A stretch of 64,000 bases of DNA from Kitagawia praeruptora (lineage: Eukaryota > Streptophyta > Magnoliopsida > Apiales > Apiaceae): assembly GCA_037693485.1 (NCBI GenBank), contig CM075346.1:50824001-50888000 (forward strand), in the 5' to 3' direction. Under the pieces are notes generated by a model. The model made no database searches. It was not told the DNA's origin and saw only the letters and a list, made by a program, of their open reading frames with translations. A program made the translations under genes and the position numbers. Of this stretch, positions 47,904-59,050 are shown piece after piece (positions within the stretch are counted from its first letter, which is position 1; each line of letters begins with the position of its first letter).

Positions 47904-50066
47904 TCAGAAACTGTGCAGTTGGGTGAGCATTGGAACAAGCTCGTCACTAGACGGACGATCTGCAGGAAAATCAGATTGGCAGACAACCGCAATTCTCAGT
48001 GCCATTAGCATTTCATCTTCCTCCACCTCTTCCCCTATTATGATTTTGTCTAGGGCTTCCCGAGCTTCCCCGGCTTCTTGAACTTGATGAAGCCACCTTC
48101 CCAAACTTCCTCCACTAGATGTTTCCTCAAAGAAAGGATCCGACGGGTCTCTACCTGTTAAAAGCATGCCTAATATGACCCCAAAGCTAAAGATATCACT
48201 CTTATCACTGTACCTGCTGAAAACGTAAGGGTGAGAAAACATATTGTAAAGAACGCTTAATGTAGTAAATAAAAAGCATGTCAAATGACCAGAAAACTAG
48301 GAATCTTGCAGAGAACTTTAGGAAATCAAGAACAAACAAATACAGATTAATGTATCAGATAGGTTAGAAGCATCTCTATCCCACCCTTTTGTGTGACACT
48401 TGCTTTTCAAGGTGCCCTAATGTCCTCGGTGTCAGGCAAGCTTATAATGGTAAAACAATATAATCCAAGTGAGGCTTGATGACCTGCACAAAATTGTGCA
48501 CTACATACCCCTTTATGTACATAAATCATATTAGTAGCACAAATTATATCTCGAATAGGAGCGTAAAGTAAACCAATGGAACTTAGGTCACGATTTGGTT
48601 CTATCAATTCATGATAAGTTGCTTAAAATCATAAAACATGCCAACCGGTAAACAATGGTTTATGACATACATGAAAGGGCAACTAGATATTAGAACAAGA
48701 GAAGATAAAGTTAATATCGAAGGTAATTTTGAAAGAGTTACAGAAGGCCCTGCATATATATACTCCAATGAACACATGGTTGCTTGTTAATTTTCTTCAT
48801 ATCGTAAAATTGACACATGCAACATCTCATCTCCACCACCTAATCGTAGTTCTATTAGAATGAGAAAACCTCAATCTTGTACTCCAATTCCACAAAAGAG
48901 TCATTTGTAACAAGTTTTTGTTCAATGATAGTCCATTGCTCCACCACTACCTAATTGCATTTGCAGCTCTATCGGAATGATTAAACCTCAATCCTATACT
49001 CCAATTCCACAAAAGAGTCATTTGAAGCAAGTTTTTGTTTAAAGGGAGTCAGTCCATTATCACAAGCAATTAATTCTAAGAAAAAAATATATCATTCTTT
49101 AAAGGCTGAGGAGGAGCAAAATATACATGATTCAGAAAATAATTTTTTGGCACATGCCATAGAAAGGAGGGAGTGGACTAATAGATATAGATACCCAAAC
49201 TGAAAGACAAGGCCTGCATCCATCCCCTTGTTTTAGAAAATATATTCATATTAAGACGTCTGTAGACCAGTTAAAAGTTTCATTGCACAAGGTCTTTAAA
49301 CCGTCTATAATTTTGAGAGTGAGTACCTGCAATTCTGGAAACATTCAGGAGCATTATATGGTGATGCAACTCCATCTGTATTAGGCATGAGCTTGGCCAG
49401 TCCACAATCTGCCATCCTCGGTTCAAACTCCGCATCCAACATGACATTTGAAGGCTTCAAGTTGTAGTGCATAATCTTAGGGATACAGGTAAAATGAAGA
49501 TACTGGAGGCCCTTAACAATCCCAACAGCAATTCGAAGACGGGCATCCCAGTTGAGGTGCAACTGATTTTCCCTCACCTTATTCATGGCATCTCTAAGAC
49601 TACCAGTGGGCACATAATCATAAACAAGTGAAAATCTATTATCAGGTTCACGAACATAAGCCCGTAAGCTCATCAAGTTGCGATGCCTTAGGCTGGCGAG
49701 TAGTTGAAGCTCCTGCTGTATCTTTCTCTTGGTGTGAGCATCCTTGGGAGGAGGGCCATTAAAATTAGTGTGAACATTAGAAAAGGGCTCAAGCCTCTTG
49801 ACTGCAATGGTGAGGCCATTGTCGAGAACAGTTCTGTAGTAGCTCCCATTGGGACTTGAGCCAAGCAAGTGATTTTCATTAGCCAAAGCAGATTGTAGAC
49901 TCTTGGGGGTGATTTTAGGGGAAAACACAACTGGGCCTTTAAGAATTGGAGTCCTATTGATGTATCTAATAAAGCAACGGAGCAGACAAGCAAAAAGGAT
50001 TGAGCAAACTAATCCTGTAATGACTCCAGACAGAATGCTGAGGATTATCCTTTGACGCCTGTCCAT
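47904..50066 (-). CDS. CRN: CORYNE-like membrane receptor pseudokinase, two exons
   Basis: Exon 1 is 49327-50066 and exon 2 is 47904-48213; the 1,113-bp intron starts GTACTC and ends CAGCAG, and splicing keeps frame (349 aa). Residues ~7-33 form one membrane helix; a kinase-like domain fills most of the rest. Tell-tale CORYNE segments are TPILKGPVVFSPKITPKSL, HRNLMSLRAYVRE and FPADRPSSDELVPMLTQLHS. The catalytic loop reads HYNLKPSN instead of HRD and the DFG position is DCG, as in known CRN, an inactive kinase. CRN pairs with CLAVATA2 to pass CLE peptide signals limiting shoot stem cells (family knowledge). An in-frame TAA lies 24 bases before this ATG, so there is no N-terminal signal peptide here. 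The only ordinary host gene I recognise in the window. Confidence 0.93.
48214..49326 (-). other. CRN intron
   Basis: 1,113 bp of AT-rich sequence with GT..AG borders. A ~70-base segment containing CTCCAATTCCACAAAAGAGTC occurs twice (near 48835-48910 and 48950-49025), a small internal duplication. No ORF or element with clear ends. Confidence 0.8.
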
Positions 50067-50618
50067 GGAGGAGGAGAAGGGAGTAGATTATACAAGAAGC
50101 GATTGCACCCCAGCCTTGGACACAAGTCTTGAATTAAGCAAAATACAAACAATGAAAAATAGAGAGAGAGAGAGAGAGAGAGAGACAGGGTGAGGTCAAA
50201 TCCAGAAATGCAGAGTAGATAGCTCAGATTTCAACCAATGAAGCAGTTGGGTAGTGGCATTGGTGAGCTGATGAGACCAATACAAATAAGACAAGTTGTA
50301 ATTTCTTCCCCCAAACTCTGGCAATCAACAAAAACAGAAAGAAATAAACAAGGAGAAATTTACACTTACAACTTACAAGAGGGTTAATGAGTAAAAGGAC
50401 AAAAACATACCAGTACACAGTTGTTGTTGTTGTTGTAAACTGAATTAGAGTATAATACTAGTACTAGCTCATGACAAACCAAGGGGGTTTGGGGTTTTGG
50501 GAGCAAAATGTGAAGAATAACAGTATCTACTCGATAGACTAATATAGATAGATACATATACACACAAAACAACAAGAGACAAACAGACAGAGATAAGAGT
50601 GAGAAACCCAGTTAGGAT
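50067..50618 (-). promoter_or_regulatory. CRN leader/promoter region
   Basis: Upstream of the CRN ATG there is a GA/CT microsatellite (50161-50186) of the kind common in plant leaders. A minus-strand ORF starting at 50418 has a hydrophobic, signal-like start but no visible in-frame route into CRN. The hAT-3 element begins 552 bp before the ATG. Confidence 0.5.
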
Positions 50619-51559
50619 TACCGGAGAGCAAACCCCCGTTCGGTTCCGATTTTACCCCCCGTTCGGTTCAGTTTTTGGGTAAAATCGGAACCGAAACCGG
50701 AAGTCCTCTATTTTAAAAATTGAAAATCGAAACCGCAACCGAACTATCGGTTTCGATTTCGGTTTTAAAACGCCGGTTCGGTTTCGGTTTTAAAACCGAA
50801 TAAAATAAAAATAAGAAAGTATTACAAATTAATTAAAAAAGTAGTTCGACCATAAAAACAGAAATCGTCCAAAAGTATTCATACAACAATTTTCAAAACT
50901 TGAAACAATAAAAAAGATGCCACAATTCGATTATCTACTTAAAAAGTAGCCTAGCAACACAATTTGTCCAGGCAAATTTGTTATGATTTTTAACATTACA
51001 CAACTCACAACGTGCGGTTCTGTTGTATTTAAGTATTTAACCATTTATCATGCAGAGGCTACCATTCTGCAAACAGAATGAAAAATAGGTAATACTGTTA
51101 AAGTTCTCTCTAGTTTCTAAAAACATATCATACTCCAAGTTTATGTCCATAAATATATTTTCACTTTTAATAACAAATAAATCATGGTAAATAATAAGAA
51201 TCAATTTGTCATCGTAATAATTAAAATCAAGCAATGTTATGGCACACGGGAAAATCAATTTGTCATCGTAATAATTAAAATCAAGAATATGAATGGGATA
51301 TAATATATTTATTAATTTTAAAAATACATATAAATTATATATATAATTATATATATGTTTATTTATTTATTTATTTTAATAATCGGTTCGGTTTTAGCCG
51401 GTTCGGTTTTAACCTAAAACCGGAACCGGAACCGAAAATCTCGGTTTTAAAAATCAAAAACCGCAACCGCCGGTTTGGTTTCGGTTTCGGTTTTTTCGGT
51501 TCGGTTTTGATCGGTTTCGGTTCGGTTTTGGTTTCAATTCGGTTTTTTGCTCACCCCTA
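50619..51559. mobile_element. hAT-3: non-autonomous hAT element upstream of CRN
   Basis: It is flanked by the perfect 8-bp duplication GTTAGGAT (50611-50618, 51560-51567). The right end, read inward, is TAGGGGTGAGCAAAAAACCG and the left end TACCGGAGAGCAAACCCCCG, an imperfect inverted repeat. CGGTTCGGTTTT words in both orientations fill 50636-50790 and 51380-51545. The 941-bp body has no transposase gene. Confidence 0.88.
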
Positions 51560-51652
51560 GTTAGGATAGCTGTATGTTGTTTATTAGTCCTCCTCTCCTC
51601 TGTCCCATTAATTTCTATACACTTACTATTTTGTGATGTCCATCATTATTAT

Positions 51653-52479
51653 TGTGACGCCCCCAGATCCGGGGTCGGAGATCTAGGCGCTCACGGTCCA
51701 TTTTCCATTAATAACATACTTGTTCTTGCACATAATATAAATAAACAGCCATCGACCCCACAATAAACTCACACCGTACACACACACACACACAGGTTAG
51801 AGTCTCAGAAACGTCATACATTTGAATAAGCAAAAGTAAAAGTTTTAGAGTTATTACAGACCGAATTAAATAGCATTTATGCTACCAGCAACACTTCGAT
51901 ATGAAGCGAAGTTGGCGGCTTGAGAGTTTGTTGCGGTACACTGCCTTGCACAGGTCATACTTATAAATAAAACGTACTAACAAAAGTTGCCAACCAATCC
52001 GGCTAATGGGGCCTACCGGTGGAATCTCAACTGCAGCCTGGGTTCTAGTCACCTGCTTTCGAACAGTCTGACAGGTTCTTGCCATTTCTCTTAGCTGTTG
52101 TGTTTGTAAAATTTGAAAACAAGCAAGAGTGAGCAACTATAGCTCAGCAAGAATATAGGTATAAGGTAAGCAATATAACATTTCATATGTATAACAGTCA
52201 TTAAACTCGTTTGTATCAATCAGTTATAAAATCACTTGTCATTATTGGTAAATTTCAAAGGTGCACCAGTACGTGCCCTTGTTTTCAAAATAACCTTGCA
52301 GTTCTAGCTACTGCATAAAGTCAACATCTTTCTCATCAAAATAGGACACTATCGGCAACTGGCACATAGGCCTAAGATGCAGTGTCAAAGCATTTTTCCA
52401 AAGTGGAGGAATGGGACTTGAAGAAAACATAAAACCTGACAGGGATTGACGATGATCAGTCGCCACATCCGAGTCCAAT
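51653..52479 (-). mobile_element. Outer gypsy-like LTR, first part
   Basis: It starts TGTGACGCCCCCAGATCCGG, close to the TGTGACAGCCCCAAATCCGG start of the inner element, and shares internal words such as GCAAGAGTGAGC, AGCTCAGCAAG and GATGATCAGTCGCC. It is therefore an LTR of a related element in the same orientation. It is interrupted at CCAAT (52475-52479) and continues at 62609. Confidence 0.8.
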
Positions 52480-55400
52480 TGTGACAGCCCCAAATCCGGG
52501 GTCATGAATCTGGGCCATCACGGACCAACTTCCATTCAAAATCAATATCTCTTGGGTTTTTTTTTTTTTAATTAATACTTATGCAATTGACCCCACAGTA
52601 ATACACACACACACACCAGTCATATGCTCAGAGAACAACATTCACCATAATAAAAGTTTAAAGTTAAACAGTTATTATAAACCCAGAATCATACTTAAGT
52701 ACATTGTTGAGTGACGCTTCTACAAGAAGCATTTCAACAAACAAATTTATTACAACCTTACACACTTACACACTTAATATACATAAAACCACTAAACCCC
52801 TTGCGCTTGCCATCTACCTCCGGAATCGTGCCCTCAGAAGTTCACCTTTCCCTTACCCTTTTACGGGGCGTTCTGCGCAGTATTGGCATACCTAGCTGTA
52901 TATAGATAAGTAGCAAGAGTGAGCTATAATAGCTCAGCAAGATATTATTATAACTAGAGTTTAAAAATGTGACCAAGTATACATGTATATACATATGTAA
53001 ATGGTAAGCACTTATAGACTTTAAGGAAGAATCAAAATTCTTATTTAATAATACATCATCCACTTACTATTATAAGAAAGAAATCTAGAATAATACAGTA
53101 TCAGTTTCTCTTCTTAAGTATAACAATCAATATAATCTTTCAGTGTAATATCTCAGGATAATATGAATACTTACTTAAATCTCTTACTATCATCATCTCA
53201 TTTCCTTCTTATGTAACAATTTTTTATAAATTAATATAAAATCAGTTTCTCTTCATCTATAACAATAATTCCATCTTTCATATCATTTTCCCTTTCCAGT
53301 ATACCAATCTGACTTTATCATTTATTCTTTATTCACATATTGTAGAGGTTTTCACTGTTGCCGAATACGTGAGGCACGATGATCAGTCGCCCTCCGTATC
53401 CGTCCCTTTTTACTACCGGTAGACGGAGGTAGGTCTGCCACCATCCCCCAGGAGGAAGGTCTACCACTACATCCTCCTTCGGCAACTCTTGGGCCGAAAT
53501 GAAACATTAAGTGCTGGACTGTGCAACTTCCACACGGCCTCTTACGCTTACTGTTGTAATATTAAGTGCTGGACTGTGCAACTTCCACACGGCCTCTTAC
53601 GCTTACTGTTGTAAATTCCCCTTTTTATAAGATCATTATTCAATTTATCAACACCATTTCACATTTCCATTCCCGTATATCACTTTCATTCTCGCACATT
53701 ATTTCTATAAAATATATGTATATAACATACACTAAAAAGAATGTTTATAATATAGCATTATAAACCTTATAACCCTAGATAACAACTGATACCATTCTCT
53801 TTCATATCTCTTTTACCATAAAGCATATTCGCGTCATTCATAATCATATCCACATTCATAATCCATATTCAAAAATCTTAGTAAACAGGGAATATATCCC
53901 TACTCATCTCATCATATAAGATTCATATATTATCCACCAAAACCATTTCCTTTGAACATAAACAGTATATCAAAATAAGGATAAAAGAAATCTTGTTCCC
54001 TTTAATCCATATCCATACTCATATCTCCCTTTAATTTCCAAAATCAGGAAAACAAATTCTTAACAATATAGCAATAATAGAATCACATATATATTCCATA
54101 AAATCATTTTTCTTTGCAGATAAATAATTTTTCAAAATAGGGATATAAGAAATCTTGCCTTGGTTTCTGTATCCTGATAGTATAGCTGGTCCCTCCTCCG
54201 GAATTTCTATAAACACAAAAGGACCGTCATTAGAATACCACATCTCTTACTCACTACCCTCTCGTATAACAAAACCCTTTACACTTCAATATATGTTTAA
54301 CGTATTATTATTACCCCAAAGGTTCAAGGACTTAACCATTTATAAGCTCAAACGAAGTTTCAGTGGTTTTCACCATTTTCCCTAACGACCACACTTAACT
54401 GTAAAAATTCTCAGAAAATATGGATTTTGAATTTTAATGTAAGGTCAACTGTCAAGGGTCCTCTGACCACCCTACTATACTATCCCAAAATTTCGTGACT
54501 TATAAAAATGTCTAAGTATGGTAACTTTAACCTCAAAGTTGATACAATTACGTTTTCTGGGTTATCGAACGTCTTTCACTAAAACTGACTTTTCTCCTAA
54601 ACCGTTCATCAGATTTTAACGCACCTTATATCAAAACGATCTATGAACTAAGCTCTATCCTTTCATGGTCAATTGGTAACCTAGGCAGTGAGGTACCGTA
54701 TGAATACAGGGGTCACAAAACAGGGCAGTTTTCGTTCTAACGAAAATCGGACATTATAACTGCTGTAATTTCATACTTTCCAAAATCAAACTCCTCCAAA
54801 TCAATCATCAAACACAATAATCATCACCTACACCATGTGGTCTTCATTACCAGCCATGGTTACACTCCCAAACTCCTTCCAAAATCAACTCAAACCACTT
54901 ACAAACACTTATAACATCATAAACATAACCTTTATACCACTTAATCACTAAACACAACCATATCCATCATAAATATAAAAGGGCAAGCATGTTTATACCT
55001 TCTTGAAGCTTTGACAACACTTAACAATCCTTGATATATCCTTAAACAACTTTATCTTAGCTTGAATCAACTAAAGGAACCATAAAATCAAAGTTAGTTT
55101 CTTGAAATTACTATTCACTACTATTCATCATCAACTTTCATGAATTTATTACCTTACCAAATGATGCTTGATTGCTATGAAACTTGGTGGATGTCTCTAT
55201 ATATCCTCAAGTAACCTCCATGATTTTTCCCTTGATTTTTAGTTGATTCTAGCTAGGGTTTTGAAATTGATTTTTTTCTTGATGAATAGTGACCTACGAA
55301 TTTTGATGAAATGAAGAAGATGAGATTTGTTTTGTGTTGGTTAGATCTTATCTTGGTGTTTACTTGTTAATCTAGAGTGTTATGGAAGCCTTGGAAGATA

Positions 55401-55984
55401 TTTTGTGGTTAAAAGCCATGTGAAAGTACTAATTTACCCTTAAAAACAAGTTAATGGAAAGTGATACCACTTGGATTTTCTAATCTCTTATTTTCTAAGT
55501 TTTCTAAGTAAAATGCCCATCACATTGGTAAATAATATGGTATGTATCCTTGTTATATTACTAATCTTGGTTGCCTAGTTTCCATACTCGTCTAATTGTG
55601 GTTCGTTTCGAGTAAACCTCATTATCTCAGTGGTTTTCGAAATCATTTACGAATCCAATTTCCTTTGGTATTCTCTTAACTTAATAATCCCTTGGTTTAA
55701 TCTAAATTCACTAATCCCTCAATTTGTCATTCTTATAATATTTCCATGCTCCTCAATATCCAATAGAAGCTTATTCGAAATCAAAATCCTCAAAATCCAT
55801 ATTCAGGAATTTCTGAAATCTATCGTCATTTCGAGTCACTTAATTTCAGTGTATAATATTAATATGGTTTCTGTTTATTCATTTTCTGTTTCCATTATAG
55901 GGTACCTACGTACCATTTCTCTAAATCCTCGAAATTTACTATTCATGTGACCACTGTAGCATTACTGAAGTTAGGGTTATTACA
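52480..55984 (-). repeat. Lower (3') LTR of the inner gypsy-like element
   Basis: 3,505 bp; plus-strand ends are TGTGACAGCC and GGTTATTACA. Two copies of a 55-bp unit (TTAAGTGCTGGACTGTGCAA...) start near 53508. The short ORFs inside are duplicated in the other LTR and are not genes. Confidence 0.95.
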
Positions 55985-55997
55985 TCCTTCCCCCCTT
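55985..55997 (-). promoter_or_regulatory. Polypurine tract of the inner gypsy-like element
   Basis: On the minus strand AAGGGGGGAAGGA directly precedes the LTR start TGTAATAACC. Confidence 0.9.
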
Positions 55998-56547
55998 AAA
56001 AGGATTCCGTCCCGGAATCACGTCAAAAATGTCCATAGATACCTTTTCATCTACACCTTATAACTTCTATACCACTTTCTCCATCCTTTTTCCTTCATAA
56101 TATCTCTATCTTGTTTGCGTAAAATTACACCAACATTAAACTTGCTTGTCATTCATCAACATCCCTCTTTTAGTTATGGGTATCGGCCACCACATTGGCC
56201 TCCCCTGAATGGTAGTATATCTCACTTATGGTTTATCCCTATGTTGATCTCTATCATGACATAAAATATACACACTTCGATCTTATTATATCTTGTCTCT
56301 GTAAAATCTTCCAGAATCCGGCTCGAATAAAATTCCTTGAAACAATTGTAAGAAAATACTTCCTATAATATATATTTCCTGTTCGTATCCAAACAAGTCT
56401 ATGGTTTACCCCCAAAATACTATTATTCTCCTTTTCATAGAATTTCTAACCCCTAACAGATACTGATTTTCCTTATCTAGATTGTCAACCTACATATACC
56501 ATTCATTGACCACATTTATTTCTTAACCAAACATTTACACTAAAGAT

Positions 56548-57186
56548 TTAAATACTAAAAAAATGTTCACCTGCATCTGTATCCGGCTTTTTCAATGCTT
56601 CTCCTAAAGTTATGTTGTACACTCTGGCAGTAGGTTTATTTGAAACAGTCATACTTTGTCCCGGCGCAGATGACCCACCGGAACGGCAATCTCTAGCAAA
56701 GTGTCCTAGTTTCCCACATTGATAACACTTGATATCAATCTTGTCAGTTGATGTGCACTGATTATAATAGTGTCCTTTCTGTCCGCACTTAAAGCAAGTT
56801 ACTTCCGACCTCCTACACACTCCCGTATGCTTCCTACCACACGTGTTACAGTCTGGAAATGGTGTTCGAGATTGATTAGACTGAAAGGTTCCTGTGGATC
56901 TACCACCCTGATTCACCGTCTCACTAACAGTCTTGTTACTCCCTGTCTTTCCCACAAACTGAGATTTTTGTCCCTTACCAACCTTGTTAAAGTAACTTCC
57001 TTCGCTTGAACCTCCTTTCTGACCCTCACATCTCCTTTTCTTACTTTCTCGCCCCATCTGATTTTGTTCGTTATGAGCATTTTCATTCTGTCTATTTCGT
57101 CTTCCTTCATCTCTCTCATTTTCCTTTGCGTTTGCTCTATTATTACGCTTAGGCGGCATGATTCTGTATATAGCAATATTCTTCAT
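56548..57186 (-). CDS. Short Gag: MPPKR start and zinc-knuckle nucleocapsid without a capsid domain
   Basis: An intact frame of 212 codons; the likely start is the Met of MPPKRNN at about 57159. After a charged Asn/Glu/Arg-rich stretch and a Ser/Gly-rich linker come a CNTCGRKHTGVC motif and two CX2CX4HX4C knuckles, CFKCGQKGHYYNQC and CYQCGKLGHFARDC. It ends ARVYNITLGEALKKPDTDAG, the segment that normally leads into the gypsy protease, then a stop. A normal plant Ty3/gypsy Gag has ~200 or more capsid residues between start and knuckles; these seem deleted with the frame kept. It may still bind RNA (inference). Confidence 0.85.
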   Translation of the reverse strand: MKNIAIYRIMPPKRNNRANAKENERDEGRRNRQNENAHNEQNQMGRESKKRRCEGQKGGSSEGSYFNKVGKGQKSQFVGKTGSNKTVSETVNQGGRSTGTFQSNQSRTPFPDCNTCGRKHTGVCRRSEVTCFKCGQKGHYYNQCTSTDKIDIKCYQCGKLGHFARDCRSGGSSAPGQSMTVSNKPTARVYNITLGEALKKPDTDAGEHFFSI

Positions 57187-59035
57187 TAATTACCCAAATT
57201 TAGGGTATATATACATCATTCTCATATGCACAATTATATCACCAGTTAACTCATTTATATACCGTAATATTGTCAACTCAACTTTAGCAAATAAGCGTAT
57301 CACCTTTAGTACAATAACCTTTTCATTTAAGTCAATCACCTTATATACATCAATATTCTTGAATCTCAACATTTAATATCAAAATACGATAAAATTAGGC
57401 AAAATACATAAACTTCATTAATTATCCCCACTTCCTTTGTTTATCCTTATTCTAATTCTATCCTCAAAATACACCTTACTCTCAATAGTAAATCTCAATT
57501 ATGCCTTAAAATTTCTCATATTCTTTTCTCTTACTAATCATCAAATATACTCATTTCTTCTCACAAAATTCCTTCCTCTCTTATATTGAAACGCTTCTAA
57601 CTCTAATTATCTCTTATTGAAATTTCCCTTTGAATCTCCAGTTCCCTTGTATAATCACGTATATATACTCTAAACATTGCTTCCCTTATCCCATCCATTA
57701 CTGAAACCTTCTATATTCAAAACAATTGATAGAATTCAAGAGACCTTAAATTTAAACGAACCCAGATATAAGCAAGGGTCCCACAACAATTTATAACATT
57801 AAGAGTTTTAAATAACCTTTATTCGAAACAAAAGAATATTTGAGAAATCAATATGATGGAAGAACCCGTACGTCACACAAGTGAGGGCGTCCCCTCCGAC
57901 TTTCTATCACAAAGACAGATCGTCCTTGTGTATACATATTGGGTTGTTTCTCTTAGTTGAAGTAAGAAATATAGAGGGAAATTTAAATCACGATGATAAA
58001 TACCATCTTTCGAAAATAATCTTAGAGGAATATTTTGACTAAGATAGATTAAATACAATTTTGAAACACCTTCCAAAGGTACCAAAATTTTGAAAAGATA
58101 CCGACCCTTAATGAATAAGAGGTGCCAGATCACAACTGGATTTACCCACCAATAGAGGAAAATTTGAAACTCAATAACATAATTTAGCAGGGATTTAGAA
58201 AATTTAAGAATAGGTACCGTTAATAGTCTCTGCCCAATTTAAAATCCCAAATAATGGAAGGTTTTCCTCAAATACCATATATATCTAAGTCTGCGTACTC
58301 TCCAAAATTTCTTAAATTTGACACTTATCCTTTAGCCTTAAACTATCGTCTTATATTCCCAGTTATCGTCATTTACCTAGTCTTGACTTGGCTCGATACT
58401 TTCTGCCTTTATCCATAATAGAACACAACCCTCTAATCGATATACTTACGTAATATTGATCGTCTTAGCCTGACACTGCTCCGGTATCAAGGACCCTTCA
58501 AATTATACTTCTAAATTGTATATTCTAACATACCACACATACTCACAATATTTTCTAACGTACACTTCCTGTTACCTCAAATATTCCCTTTTCTCATATC
58601 AGTCCCATGTGCTACATAAACTTGACACTTTTGGCATAATAACCTTTTTTCATTTAAGTCAATCTCGGAATGTCTCAGTCTGTCTTGGTCCTTAAGGTAT
58701 ATCTTGGCTTTACCGACAAATCTCAATTTCACCATTTCATCTCCACAGTCAATTGAAACAATCAGTGTCTGTTCACCAATCCACTTACAATATTTCTTCA
58801 AACTCCCTTAAACATAAGAAGACTTTCAATACTCTTAACTTTGACTCACCAATCTCCTCTCCCTACACTAAAACATAAACTTTTATTATTAATAATCTAT
58901 AAAATTATAATCACTACTTAGAATAAACGCTTCGTTCGATAAACCCCCCTTCGAACTCGATGGAAGTTTACAATTTTATATTATTATTGATACGTTTATT
59001 ATTATCACTCATGTTCCTGAGCATTATGACTCTAA
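57187..59035 (-). other. Leader-side interior of the inner gypsy-like element
   Basis: Mostly non-coding between the primer site and the short gag. Minus-strand 58577-58801 translates to a piece resembling the end of a gypsy protease (VSIDCGDEMVKLRF, then LLCQKCQVYVAHGTD), tentatively. An AATAACCTTTT-CATTTAAGTCAATC segment occurs twice (near 57314 and 58638), a sign of internal rearrangement. Confidence 0.45.
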
Positions 59036-59048
59036 GCTCTGATACCAA
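59036..59048 (-). promoter_or_regulatory. Primer binding site of the inner gypsy-like element
   Basis: TTGGTATCAGAGC on the minus strand, two bases inside the 5' LTR; it matches the complement of initiator methionine tRNA. Confidence 0.93.
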
Positions 59049-59050
59049 AC

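Noticed and set aside
50224..50418. Signal-peptide-like ORF upstream of CRN
   Set aside because: I looked for a first CRN exon, but the in-frame TAA and lack of an AG before the CRN ATG block joining; kept only as an observation.
52704..55950. Pairs of short ORFs repeated at 59273-62574
   Set aside because: They are copies within the two identical LTRs; identity reflects LTR duplication, not gene conservation.
57873..58133. 86-codon minus-strand ORF in the inner gypsy-like element
   Set aside because: I could not match it to any Gag or Pol domain; it may be chance.
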